A stretch of 14,867 nucleotides of DNA from Deltaproteobacteria bacterium (GTDB taxonomy: Bacteria; Desulfobacterota; UBA8473): positions 1 through 14,867 of the forward strand of contig JAUXFK010000041.1 in the NCBI GenBank assembly GCA_030623035.1, written 5' to 3'. Each line of letters opens with the position of its first letter. The first letter of the stretch is position 1. This document shows, piece after piece, positions 1 through 8,174 of the stretch. The translations under genes were made by a program, and so were the position numbers. Under the pieces are notes generated by a model. It saw only the letters and a list, made by a program, of their open reading frames with translations. It had not been told where the DNA came from and did no database searches.

Positions 1-91
1 CAGGTTCAAGCCTGCCCTGGCGCTGTTTACCATGCATTCCCATCATTACTATGCTGGCAATATCCCAGGTGCTCTACAATGGGCCAGGGGT

Positions 92-211
92 TCACAGTTC
101 ACGGTTGGGTGCATCCAGGGTGACATAGGGTTCACTCTGGACTTTCGTGTAAAACTGCTTGGCGTATCGCAAGAACCGGATAAACTCCGCATTCGTCTCG
201 GAATCGAACCC
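92..211 (-). pseudogene. Decayed C-terminal remnant of a four-helix-bundle (23S rRNA intervening-sequence type) protein
   Basis: Read on the minus strand, about 40 codons before a TGA at 92-94 give a peptide running from FDSETNAEFIRFLRYAK to QSEPYVTLDA. It resembles the conserved C-terminal half of small four-helix-bundle proteins (pattern S..AEFIRFL..A....EV.SQLY.ALD). That family is usually about 115-130 residues and is often encoded within rRNA intervening sequences or scattered in genomes. Here only the last third survives: no start codon or N-terminal helices lie upstream, and the frame is closed by a stop at 260-262. Both borders are low-complexity GGTTCAA- or GTTCACAG-like words (1-10, 91-106, 225-252), typical of degenerate intergenic repeats. 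Positions 1-91 hold nothing else I recognise. The identification rests on remembered family patterns and is tentative. Confidence 0.35.
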
Positions 212-355
212 TTGTTTTATCAGTTTAACCTTGAACCCCGCAACTTTGAACCTGAGTAGTTACCATTTATGTATTATACTATATGAAATATCGAATAAAC
301 TCAAGTTTTTTATAGCTTAAGAAATATAGGATTTTCAGCAAGCTCCCAATATCCC

Positions 356-384
356 TTGACTAAATACCTGTGCGATTGTATCTT
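356..384 (+). promoter_or_regulatory. Candidate sigma-70 promoter for the helicase-nuclease gene
   Basis: TTGACT (356-361) and TATCTT (379-384) are separated by 17 nt. The -35 box matches consensus at 5 of 6 positions and the -10 box at 4 of 6. Transcription would begin near 391, leaving a leader of only about a dozen bases that just includes the AGGTGA ribosome-binding site at 392-397. This supports translation from 403 rather than from the upstream GTG at 370. The rest of 260-402 is AT-rich and shows nothing else clear. Confidence 0.45.
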
Positions 385-402
385 AAATGCCAGGTGATTC
401 AT

Positions 403-3400
403 ATGATGAGATTAAACGAAAACCAACTCAAGGCAGTCAAACATGTAGACGGCCCACTTCTGATTATTGCCGGGGCAGGTACGGGCAAGACCAGTGTAAT
501 TGCCTGTCGTACAGCCAATCTAATCCAAAATGAAGGCATAAATCCAGGGAATATCCTGGCACTGACATTCTCCAATAAAGCGGCCTTAGAGATGAGAAAC
601 AGGATTGAACAGCTCCTTGATAAGAGCTATGATGATATATGGATCAGTACCTTCCATTCCTTCTGTGCAGAAGTGTTAAGAGAAAATGCCCTGGAATTCG
701 GCATAAGTCCCTTCTTTAAACTCATTACAGAACCAGAGCAGCTTTCGCTTATGGTAACGAATATCGACAGCTTGAATATTACGTATTATGAAGTTAAAGG
801 AAATCCCCATGGTCTTTTAAAACAGATGCTAAGCCTTATATCCCGCGCAAAAGACGAAATGATAACAGAACAGGATTATACCCAATTTGCAAAAAGGCTG
901 GCCGGATCAGATAAGGGGAAAGACCTTGATACCTTGAAGATTATTGAAGGGGCAAATGTCTACTCCAACTATCAAAGGCTTCTTTTAGAGCATGACTGTG
1001 TTGATTTTGGTGACCTGATTCTCTATACAATTTCAGGTTTCAAAGAAAAGCCCCATATCCTGCGTCAATATCAAAAGAGATTTCAGTATATACTTGTAGA
1101 CGAATTTCAGGATACCAACTTTGCCCAAGGTCAGTTGTTGGATATGCTGGCAGCATCCCATAGAAACCTTTGTGTTGTGGGTGATGATGACCAGAGCATT
1201 TACAGGTTCAGGGGGGCCTCAATAAAAAACATATTGGATTTTGAGAGTAGATACCCTGATGCCGGGGTTGTAACCCTCGACGAAAATTACAGATCATCTC
1301 AATATATCCTTGATGCCTCCCATGCACTTATCGTTCATAATCAATCGAGACGAGACAAGAGATTAAAGGCCGGTACTTCTAACAAACTATCCCATTGCGA
1401 TTCCATCCGATATCAATCCTTTGCCACAAATAATGAACAGGCAGAACATATCGCACGGGAGATACGAAACCTTTTAGCCCAGGATGAAACTCTTAAACTA
1501 TCGGATATGGCAGTCCTGTTAAGAAGTATCAAGACCCAGTCGCAGCCGATAACTGCTGCTCTGGAAAAGGAAGGCATTCCTTACAATCTCATTGGAGGTT
1601 CGGGTTTTTTCGAGAGAAAGGAGATAAGGGATATCCTGTCCTGGTTGAAGGCAATAGACAATCCTTTTGACACAGAAAACCTTGTAAGGGCTATAGATGC
1701 TTCACCATTTTGCATATCTCCCATCCATGTATGCCGCATATCAAACTGGGGTAAAAGCAACTCGGACTTAACCCTTTTTGATGCATTGATGGAAGTGGAA
1801 TCGATCCCAAACCTGGAAACGAAAACAATTGAAGGGGTTCAATCGTTTAACTCTCTGATTCAGAATCTGATAGAGCAAAAAGAGACCTTAACTGCCGGAG
1901 AGATGGCCAGACAAGCCATAAATAAAATACGTTACAGAGAAAGACTGCTTGAGTCTGATACCGAGGAACTTATGATCGGCCTGACCAATCTCTATAAACT
2001 GGAAAACATGGCAGATGATTTTGTTTCCATTGAGGGTTATTCCAACCTGCGGTCTTTTCTGATTTACCTGTCTTACCTCATGCCTTCAGGGGAAAAGTCA
2101 ATGGAGCTACCTTTGTTCGAAGCAGTCAATATAATGACCATTCACCAGGCCAAAGGTCTCGAGTTCAGGGTTGTATTTATTTCAGATCTTGCGCAGTCGA
2201 GGTTCCCGGGTAGCAGACGTCATATACCCATCGATCTTCCCAATGAACTGCTCAAAGAAGAGCTGCCCGATGCTTCATCAAGAGAGATTCATCTGAGTGA
2301 AGAGAGGCGACTTTTTTATGTTGGGATGACCAGGGCCAAAGAGAGGCTTTATCTGTTCCATGCAAAGAGGTACAAAGATGAACAGAGGGAAAACAAGCCC
2401 TCACAGTTCATTAAAGAGGCCATAGGAGAACCACCCAAAACAGGGGGTTGTCATAATAAGGCCGACATATCATTAGAGCGGGATATACTTTCCGGGTTTA
2501 ATCTTGTGAAAGCAAGTCTGGATATTGCCAGAGAGGTTAAGTTCAAAAAAGCCTCCAAGATCGACTTCGAAGCTATCCTAAAGCATGGCATGCGCTCACA
2601 GATTGCCTTTGTGAAAAGCCAGTTGCTAAGCGAAAAGGAGACAGAACAATTTGAAGGCAAGTTGAGTATGATAAACAAGTCAATAAAAGGTATGTTCGCC
2701 TATGATATATCTGATGCGCTTTTGGATCCATGTATGGATATAGAGTTGAAGGATACCTTTTCAGGTAAAATCAATAAGAAAAAAAGGGGCGTCTTAAAAG
2801 ACAAAGCTTCTTACCTGGAGTTTCTGCCTGTAACAGACGGTGGTGGATTGGACATTACCTTTTCAGCCCTGAATACATACATGAAATGTCCGGCTAAATT
2901 CAAGTATTCATTCATCTTTAAGATTCCTTCAAAACCTACTGTAAATATAAGGGTTGGTAGTTTATTGCATAATGTATTAGAATACTTTCATAAGAACTAT
3001 ACAAAAGAAGGGGCCTGCCTTAGAGATCTCTTGAAGGTGTTTGAAGATGGATGGAATATGTCAAGGCTGCCCGATTTGATTCAGTGGAGACAATTCAAGG
3101 AAAGGGCAATAACAGGTTTAACCACCTATTTTGAAAACTTTAGATCGGACAACAATAAACCTCAGTATTTTGAAAGATCATTCACCCTGAAGGTTGGGGA
3201 TCATAAGATTAGAGGCCGGGTGGACAGGATAGATATGACTCCATGCTGTGGTTACGAGTTGATAGACTATAAGACCGGCAGAACATGGACACAAAGAGAG
3301 GTAGAAAGAGACCTGCAGCTTACTGTATATACTCTGGGGGCAACGGAGTCCTGGGGTATTAAACCCAAAAGGGCAAGTTACTACTTTATACTTGGCAATA

Positions 3401-3567
3401 AAAGGCTATCTATCGACCATCAGGATGAGCAGCTTGAAGAGGCAAGGGAAAAGATAATGGAGCTGGCTGAAGGAATACTGGCTGAAAATTTCGATGCGAA
3501 ACCTGAGTATCAAAATTGTAAGTACTGCGATTTTGTAAACCTTTGCAATGCGTTAGAAAGTAAATAG
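403..3567 (+). CDS. UvrD/PcrA-family ATP-dependent helicase fused to a C-terminal Fe-S PD-(D/E)XK nuclease (AdnB/AddB-like)
   Basis: This 1054-residue protein combines a superfamily 1A 3'-5' DNA helicase with a RecB-type nuclease, and is probably a double-strand-break processing enzyme. I chose the ATG at 403 because AGGTGA lies 5 nt upstream; a GTG at 370 would add 11 residues. From that start, visible motifs are NENQ near the N-terminus (Q-motif), Walker A GAGTGKT (24-30), Walker B DEFQDT (from 233), VGDDDQSIYRFRGA (about 260-273), MTIHQAKGLEF (about 577) and VGMTRAKER (about 640). The C-terminal nuclease shows GSLLHNVLE (His856), GRVDRID (938-944) and DYKTG (Asp955, Lys957). Four cysteines, C829, C1039, C1042 and C1048, follow the Fe-S staple pattern of AddB/AdnB nucleases (one distant Cys, then C-x2-C-x5-C). 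All catalytic residues look intact. No second subunit gene lies nearby. Alternative names would be PcrA-like or AdnB-like helicase. Confidence 0.9.
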   Translation: MMRLNENQLKAVKHVDGPLLIIAGAGTGKTSVIACRTANLIQNEGINPGNILALTFSNKAALEMRNRIEQLLDKSYDDIWISTFHSFCAEVLRENALEFGISPFFKLITEPEQLSLMVTNIDSLNITYYEVKGNPHGLLKQMLSLISRAKDEMITEQDYTQFAKRLAGSDKGKDLDTLKIIEGANVYSNYQRLLLEHDCVDFGDLILYTISGFKEKPHILRQYQKRFQYILVDEFQDTNFAQGQLLDMLAASHRNLCVVGDDDQSIYRFRGASIKNILDFESRYPDAGVVTLDENYRSSQYILDASHALIVHNQSRRDKRLKAGTSNKLSHCDSIRYQSFATNNEQAEHIAREIRNLLAQDETLKLSDMAVLLRSIKTQSQPITAALEKEGIPYNLIGGSGFFERKEIRDILSWLKAIDNPFDTENLVRAIDASPFCISPIHVCRISNWGKSNSDLTLFDALMEVESIPNLETKTIEGVQSFNSLIQNLIEQKETLTAGEMARQAINKIRYRERLLESDTEELMIGLTNLYKLENMADDFVSIEGYSNLRSFLIYLSYLMPSGEKSMELPLFEAVNIMTIHQAKGLEFRVVFISDLAQSRFPGSRRHIPIDLPNELLKEELPDASSREIHLSEERRLFYVGMTRAKERLYLFHAKRYKDEQRENKPSQFIKEAIGEPPKTGGCHNKADISLERDILSGFNLVKASLDIAREVKFKKASKIDFEAILKHGMRSQIAFVKSQLLSEKETEQFEGKLSMINKSIKGMFAYDISDALLDPCMDIELKDTFSGKINKKKRGVLKDKASYLEFLPVTDGGGLDITFSALNTYMKCPAKFKYSFIFKIPSKPTVNIRVGSLLHNVLEYFHKNYTKEGACLRDLLKVFEDGWNMSRLPDLIQWRQFKERAITGLTTYFENFRSDNNKPQYFERSFTLKVGDHKIRGRVDRIDMTPCCGYELIDYKTGRTWTQREVERDLQLTVYTLGATESWGIKPKRASYYFILGNKRLSIDHQDEQLEEAREKIMELAEGILAENFDAKPEYQNCKYCDFVNLCNALESK

Positions 3568-3591
3568 AATAAAATGGCTATTGAGTTAACT

Positions 3592-3792
3592 CAGAAAAGG
3601 CGGTCACATTATAACCCGTGCAAAACTCGCGATTTAGTGAGCATAAAGAAAGAACAGTATTGATCATTTGAATTAGGCAATCACAAGTGTATCAGTTAAG
3701 ACTCACAACCAAGAAACAATCTCCTGTTCTTTCTTAACGCTCACTACACTGCTCAAACAGTTGCACGCGTTATAATGTGACCGCCTTTTCTG
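3592..3792. mobile_element. Palindromic intergenic element, copy A (MITE-like)
   Basis: A 201-bp imperfect inverted repeat fills most of the gap between the helicase-nuclease and site-2 protease genes. The outermost 24 bases of the arms (3592-3615 and 3769-3792) are perfect reverse complements, starting CAGAAAAGGCGGTCACATTA. The innermost parts (3637-3657 and 3724-3744) pair at 19 of 21 positions and end in AAGAAAGAACAG / CTGTTCTTTCTT. The loop is 66 bp. The middles of the two arms differ: the left arm carries an ACTCGCGATTTAGTGAGCAT type, and the right arm, on the opposite strand, an ACTGTTTGAGC...GAGCGTTAAG type. Related copies lie at 6219-6487 and 13427-13669. No ORF or obvious target-site duplication is visible. 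It could be a non-autonomous transposable element, or a transcribed hairpin that ends the upstream message; there is no T-tract, so an intrinsic terminator is not supported. Confidence 0.75.
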
Positions 3793-3842
3793 TGAATGAT
3801 TTTTCGCTGAGGGAAGTCAAAAACCATTTAGAATAAATATAT

Positions 3843-4685
3843 ATGAATCAAGAAACAAAGCCCAGATATAAGATGAGTATCCTGCTCTTTATTGCAACTG
3901 TGGTGACGACAATGATTGCCGGGGCATTACAACAGGGGGTAGACCCTATAGATGCTCCCCTCAAAATCATAAAAGGCATCCCCTTTGCCCTGGCATTGAT
4001 GACAATTCTATTGTCCCATGAACTGGGTCATTACATAACTTCCAAAAGACACCACATCAATGTTACCCTCCCCTATTTTATTCCAGCCCCATCGTTAATC
4101 GGCACCTTTGGGGCCTTTATAAAGATGAAATCCCCTCTACTCAACAAAAGGGCATTATTGGACATAGGGGCATCCGGTCCTCTGGTTGGAACGATTGTCT
4201 CTATACCCTTTGTCGTGATCGGATTGTTTCTCTCTGAAATAAGGATGGCGACTGAAACCGGTGGGGCAGAATTGGGGTCATCCATACTCTTCTCTGTTCT
4301 GGCCAGACTCACACTTGGTAATATTCCGGAGGGTTATGATATCTTGATTCACCCTGTAGCGTTTGCCGGATGGATAGGGTTATTGGTCACCTCATTTAAC
4401 CTAATGCCTGTAGGACAGCTTGACGGGGGGCATGTAGCCTATGCAATCCTTGGAGAAAAACACCGCAGGGTTTCCCTGATCGTAATATTATTTCTTTTTT
4501 TCCTGGGATCCTTTGGTTGGAAGGGATGGCTTTTCTGGGGATTTCTTCTTACGATAATGGGGTTAAGTCATCCCCGTCCGCTGGATCAATGGACACCGCT
4601 TGATAGAAAGAGAAAGGTAGTTGCGTTTATAACCCTGATTGTCTTTGTATTAACCTTTACTCCGGTTCCTTTTAGGTTTGTATAA
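3843..4685 (+). CDS. Site-2 protease family (M50) membrane metalloprotease
   Basis: This 280-residue integral membrane zinc protease would cleave substrates within or beside the membrane, by analogy with SpoIVFB, RseP and S2P. The zinc-binding HELGH motif is at residues 59-63. The third zinc ligand region, NLMPVGQLDGGH, is at 186-197 with Asp194. Hydrophobic segments lie around residues 12-30, 47-66, 112-130, 172-190, 210-240 and 258-275. No PDZ domain is present, so it belongs to the compact group common in Deltaproteobacteria, Aquificota and cyanobacteria. No good Shine-Dalgarno sequence precedes the ATG at 3843; an in-frame ATG at 3873 is equally weak, so the start is uncertain. The gene begins 50 bp after palindromic element A and lies 41 bp upstream of the transglutaminase-like gene, with which it may be co-transcribed. 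Its substrate cannot be inferred. Confidence 0.88.
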   Translation: MNQETKPRYKMSILLFIATVVTTMIAGALQQGVDPIDAPLKIIKGIPFALALMTILLSHELGHYITSKRHHINVTLPYFIPAPSLIGTFGAFIKMKSPLLNKRALLDIGASGPLVGTIVSIPFVVIGLFLSEIRMATETGGAELGSSILFSVLARLTLGNIPEGYDILIHPVAFAGWIGLLVTSFNLMPVGQLDGGHVAYAILGEKHRRVSLIVILFLFFLGSFGWKGWLFWGFLLTIMGLSHPRPLDQWTPLDRKRKVVAFITLIVFVLTFTPVPFRFV

Positions 4686-4726
4686 AGGCTAAACATTCAT
4701 GCAGAAATGCCGATACTATTTGTGAA

Positions 4727-6214
4727 ATGAAAGGATCAAAAGTATATTACAGGATATTGACCCTGGCAATCATTGCTTTTTGGCTGACAATGGTAGGGTT
4801 GCTTGTTAAAAGGGCCTATTTCAAATCGGAAGGATTATCCTCAGGCCCGATTCTTACCGATATGGACAAGACTGCCCCAACCCTGGGGGAAGAATGGATG
4901 GGGATATATATGGGCAAGGATAAGATTGGATATAGCGTAACGAATATCCAAAAAGAGGGCAACATCTTTTTGGTATCAGAGAAAGCCCTAATAAAACTCA
5001 ATGTGATGGGTACTCCTCAAAATATAAATATACACACAAACTCTGCCCTGGATGAGGATTTCTCACTTAAATCATTCGATTTTAGCCTGCGATCAGGAAT
5101 GGTTGAATTTCAGGCCAATGGAGAGGTTACCGCAGACAAGATAGATATAAATATCAATACCGGAGGACGTGAGATTAAAAAAAAGATTCCAATAAGTACA
5201 ACTCCTTATCTGCCAGGCAGCTTAAGATTCATGTTAATACAGCAGGAATTGAGCGTAGGCAAGGAGTTCAAAGTTCCCTTCTTTGACCCCTCAACAATGA
5301 GTAATGACGAAATAACGATTCAGGTAGAAGCCAAAGAGAGGATAGTAATTAACGGTAGCGAGTCCTTATCCTACCGTTTGAAAGAGTCTTTCAAAGGTGT
5401 GGTGCTTAGAGCCTGGGTAGATGAACAAGGCACGTTATTGAAAGAAGAGGGTCCTTTAGGTATTGTTCTTGTAAGAGAGACCAAAGAAGACGCTTTGGCA
5501 AAGAACTACTCTACAGGCTTGGGCATTGATATCATTTCGTCAACTTCTGTTCCTGTAACAGGCCATATTGATAACCCCCAATCTATTCAGTACCTAAAGA
5601 TAAGATTCGAAGGGGTATCTTTAAGTGATTTTAACATGGACGATGAAAGACAGGTATTAAAAGGAGATATCATAGAGATCACCAAAGAAGAGATTGACTC
5701 GGAAAACACATATCTTATCCCTCTAAAGGAAAAGGGTTTTAAAGATTATTTAGTACCTTCAGCATTGGTTCAAAGCAATGATCCGGAGATAATAGAAGAG
5801 GCAAACAGGATTGTTAAAGATGAGAAAAACGCAGTTAACGCAGCAAAAATAATAATGGAGTGGGTTTATCATAACATAGATAAGAGGCCCACCATAAGCA
5901 TCCCAAGTGCCCTGGAGGTTTTGGATTTAAAATCCGGAGATTGTAATGAGCATACAGTGCTCTTTGCTGCATTGACAAAAGCAGTGGGAATTCCAACCAA
6001 GATTATCACCGGCATTGTCTTCTCTGAAGAAAGGTTCTATTATCACTCATGGGCAAAAGTTTTTGTTGGGCGCTGGATATCTATTGATCCAACCATGAAA
6101 CAGTTTCCTACGGATGCCACGCATGTCGAATTTGTAGAGGGAGGGCTGGATCGACAGATTGAAATGCTGAAAGTAATAGGACATCTAAAAGCTGAAATAC
6201 TGGGGTATAAATGA
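4727..6214 (+). CDS. Membrane-anchored transglutaminase-like (cysteine protease fold) protein
   Basis: This 495-residue protein has a short basic start and one hydrophobic segment at about residues 11-27 (signal anchor or signal peptide), so most of it is probably periplasmic. Residues 50-280 look like a beta-rich region of unknown role. The C-terminal third is a transglutaminase-core domain with an intact catalytic triad: Cys406 in SGDCNEHT, His440 in YYHSWAKV and Asp454 in SIDPTMKQ. Bacterial members usually act as peptidases or amidases rather than true cross-linking enzymes; the substrate here is unknown. There is no strong ribosome-binding site before 4727. Upstream lies the site-2 protease; downstream, repeat element B begins only 5 bp after the stop codon, followed by a truncated ABC permease gene. 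The three genes may once have formed one envelope-related operon (inference). Confidence 0.82.
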   Translation: MKGSKVYYRILTLAIIAFWLTMVGLLVKRAYFKSEGLSSGPILTDMDKTAPTLGEEWMGIYMGKDKIGYSVTNIQKEGNIFLVSEKALIKLNVMGTPQNINIHTNSALDEDFSLKSFDFSLRSGMVEFQANGEVTADKIDININTGGREIKKKIPISTTPYLPGSLRFMLIQQELSVGKEFKVPFFDPSTMSNDEITIQVEAKERIVINGSESLSYRLKESFKGVVLRAWVDEQGTLLKEEGPLGIVLVRETKEDALAKNYSTGLGIDIISSTSVPVTGHIDNPQSIQYLKIRFEGVSLSDFNMDDERQVLKGDIIEITKEEIDSENTYLIPLKEKGFKDYLVPSALVQSNDPEIIEEANRIVKDEKNAVNAAKIIMEWVYHNIDKRPTISIPSALEVLDLKSGDCNEHTVLFAALTKAVGIPTKIITGIVFSEERFYYHSWAKVFVGRWISIDPTMKQFPTDATHVEFVEGGLDRQIEMLKVIGHLKAEILGYK

Positions 6215-6218
6215 TTCG

Positions 6219-6487
6219 TAACAGTTTAGTTTTTTGAAATTTTGGTTGCTTCAACGGTGGTCAAATTTTAACCTGTGCAACTGTTTGAGCGTCTTAGTGA
6301 GCGTTAAGAAAGAACAGGGGGTAAACCTTGTTGTTCTAGGATATTAATCGTTCCAAAGCTTATCGGCTGAATTTAATAGCTGGATGCTGTTCTTTCTTTA
6401 TGCTCGCTTAGATGCGAGTTCTGCACGGGTTAAAATTTGATTGCCGTTGAAGCGTTGCCAGTGATTTCTGTTTCATAGGGCTAAAAT
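6219..6487. mobile_element. Palindromic intergenic element, copy B, core inverted relative to copy C
   Basis: The palindromic core spans 6248-6453. Its outer arms begin GCTTCAACGG and match at 28 of 32 positions when one is reverse-complemented. The inner arms end in AAGAAAGAACAG (6306-6317) and CTGTTCTTTCTT (6387-6398), with a 69-bp loop. Arm types are swapped compared with copy A: the GAGCGTTAAG type is on the left and the ACTCGCATCT...GAGCATAAAG type on the right. The flanks extend the similarity to copy C: 21 identical bases from 6219 (starting TAACAGTTTAG), and on the right TTTCTGTTTCATA followed by GGCTA (6465-6483). The element starts 5 bp after the transglutaminase stop and ends where the truncated permease frame opens (stop at 6482-6484). 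No coding potential is seen inside. Confidence 0.75.
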
Positions 6488-6505
6488 GTCGGGTTTTACA
6501 GGGTA

Positions 6506-8050
6506 TTGATATACTTTCAAAGTGTTGAACTTATTGGGGATTTACTTACAAGAAGGTTGCTCTCCATGGTCTTTGTTACCTTCTTTTCCATCCTGGTCTT
6601 CAGCAATATAATAACCTCTCTGTCAACCTTTTACCTTTCAAACGATCTCAATCTCATCCACTCAGCTCCGGTTCCCCTTGGTAAAATATACCTCGCACGG
6701 TTTGTTGAGACCATTATTGATAGTTCCTGGATAATCCTCTTCTTTGGGTTACCGGTATTTATCGCGTATGGGGTTGTATACAGTGTATCATTCATATATT
6801 ATCCGTGGTTACTTGTGGTAATGATTCCATTTTTGATAATTCCGGCAGGATTGGGCATAATCCTGACAATGGTACTGGTAAACTTCTTTCCCGCAAAAAG
6901 GACAAAGGATCTACTCGTATTTCTTTCTATCGTTGTTGTCGCAATTCTCTATTTTCTATTTCGATTTCTCCAACCGGAAAGACTGGTTGACCCTGACGCA
7001 TTTTCTGCTACAGCAGTATATTTAAACGCGCTAACAGAACCATCCTCTCCCTTTCTCCCCAGTTATTGGATCACCCAGGCCATCCTTCCCTTTCTACTAA
7101 ACGATTCAGGCAGTCCGATATTCTTCTTACTCCTTCTTCTAAGTACGGGGCTGGCTTTGATCGTAATTGGGAAGCATATCTGCGCCTATCTTTATTATGA
7201 TGGATGGTCGAAATCACAAGAAGCCAAGAAATCCACAATATCAAAGACAAATCTCTTCAATAGATTCATACACTTTTTGACAAAACACCTCTCTTGTCAA
7301 ACCAGAGCTTTGGTAATAAAGGATACAAAGATATTCTTCAGAGATACAACGCAATGGTCTCAGTTGTTATTGTTGTTTGCCCTGGTGATGGTGTATCTTT
7401 ACAATTTCACTGTGTTGCCCCTCGATAAGTCCCCTATCCCCACATTCTACTTGCAAAATCTGATCTCTTTTTTAAATATGGGGCTCGCCGGATTTGTCCT
7501 TTCTGCTATCGCAGTGAGGTTTGCATTCCCGGCGGTGAGTTTAGAAGGTCCGTCATTTTGGATTATCGGGAGTTCGCCTATCACCCTGAAGAGCTTTTTA
7601 TGGAGTAAATTCTTTACCAGCCTTGTTCCTTTGCTGATATTGGCAGAGGTTCTTATAATCCTGTCGAATTATCTCTTAAACGTAACCAACTTTATGATGC
7701 TTCTATCATCCATTACTGTATTCTTCATGACATTTGGTATAATCAGCATGGCTATTGGAATCGGGGCATGCTATCCAAGGTTTAATGTAGAAAATACGGC
7801 AAAGATTGCAACCGGTTTTGGTGGGATGGTCTATATGATCTGCAGTATGTCATTTATCGGGTTAATAATCGTTCTGGAGGCATGGCCTGTTTATATAATT
7901 TTTATGTCCCATATAAGAAATTATTCGCTTTTACCCTGGCAATGGACAAGTATATGTTTATCATCCATAGCAGTGGTAGCTTTGAATATTTTCGCTATTG
8001 TCTTGCCGATGAAGATAGGGCTGAAAAAGCTATCTGAGATAGAAAAGTAG
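6506..8050 (+). CDS. ABC-2 type exporter permease (PF16949-like), apparently 5'-truncated
   Basis: This is a polytopic membrane protein of 514 residues if it starts at TTG 6506. Hydrophobic segments lie around residues 20-40, 69-95, 100-127, 137-155, 204-222, 287-305, 325-345, 372-420, 430-460 and 480-505. The N-terminal part (YFQSVELIGDLLTRRLLSM, SNIITSLSTFYLSNDL, SAPVPLGKIYLARF) matches the family of large ABC transporter permeases usually about 550-580 residues long. The same frame stays open upstream to 6485 and reads GFYRVLIYFQSVELIG, which still fits the family, yet it contains no normal start codon and then runs directly into repeat element B. The gene therefore looks truncated by about 50-60 codons at its 5' end. 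TTG 6506 has only a poor AGGG nearby; ATG at 6566-6568 is a further option. No ATP-binding subunit is encoded in the window. It may be a pseudogene, although the remaining frame is intact. Confidence 0.7.
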   Translation: MIYFQSVELIGDLLTRRLLSMVFVTFFSILVFSNIITSLSTFYLSNDLNLIHSAPVPLGKIYLARFVETIIDSSWIILFFGLPVFIAYGVVYSVSFIYYPWLLVVMIPFLIIPAGLGIILTMVLVNFFPAKRTKDLLVFLSIVVVAILYFLFRFLQPERLVDPDAFSATAVYLNALTEPSSPFLPSYWITQAILPFLLNDSGSPIFFLLLLLSTGLALIVIGKHICAYLYYDGWSKSQEAKKSTISKTNLFNRFIHFLTKHLSCQTRALVIKDTKIFFRDTTQWSQLLLLFALVMVYLYNFTVLPLDKSPIPTFYLQNLISFLNMGLAGFVLSAIAVRFAFPAVSLEGPSFWIIGSSPITLKSFLWSKFFTSLVPLLILAEVLIILSNYLLNVTNFMMLLSSITVFFMTFGIISMAIGIGACYPRFNVENTAKIATGFGGMVYMICSMSFIGLIIVLEAWPVYIIFMSHIRNYSLLPWQWTSICLSSIAVVALNIFAIVLPMKIGLKKLSEIEK

Positions 8051-8102
8051 TTGACATAAATAGGGGGAAACTCTGTTTTTGATGTATATATAAATACTCA
8101 CT

Positions 8103-8171
8103 GTGTGCCCCAGATGTAAAGGTGAAATAAGGGTCTTTGGCAAGGGTAAGGTGACAAGAGGCGAAAAATGA
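8103..8171 (+). pseudogene. Possible zinc-ribbon gene scrap
   Basis: A 22-codon frame opening at GTG 8103 encodes CPRCKGEIRVFGKGKVTRGEK and then stops at TGA 8169-8171. The CPxCKGE turn is typical of zinc ribbons, but a functional ribbon needs a second CxxC, which is absent. It could be the remnant of a gene lost when the toxin-antitoxin module arrived, or chance. The rest of 8051-8174 shows no other gene. Confidence 0.2.
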
Positions 8172-8174
8172 TGC

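Noticed and set aside
32..259. 75-codon + strand ORF at the window start
   Set aside because: Its composition is unlike a protein gene, it crosses repeat-like words, and the opposite strand gives a better family resemblance (four-helix-bundle remnant).
370..402. GTG start 11 codons upstream of the helicase-nuclease start
   Set aside because: ATG 403 has a well-spaced AGGTGA, the extra residues do not look like family sequence, and GTG 370 lies inside the candidate promoter.
3745..3842. Promoter at TAGAAT (3829-3834) for the site-2 protease
   Set aside because: There is no -35-like hexamer at proper spacing, and the start would fall within or at the ATG.
8051..8094. Perfect TTGACA at 8051-8056 as a -35 box
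   Set aside because: No acceptable -10 box lies 16-18 nt downstream; the TATAAA at 8089-8094 is about 32 nt away.
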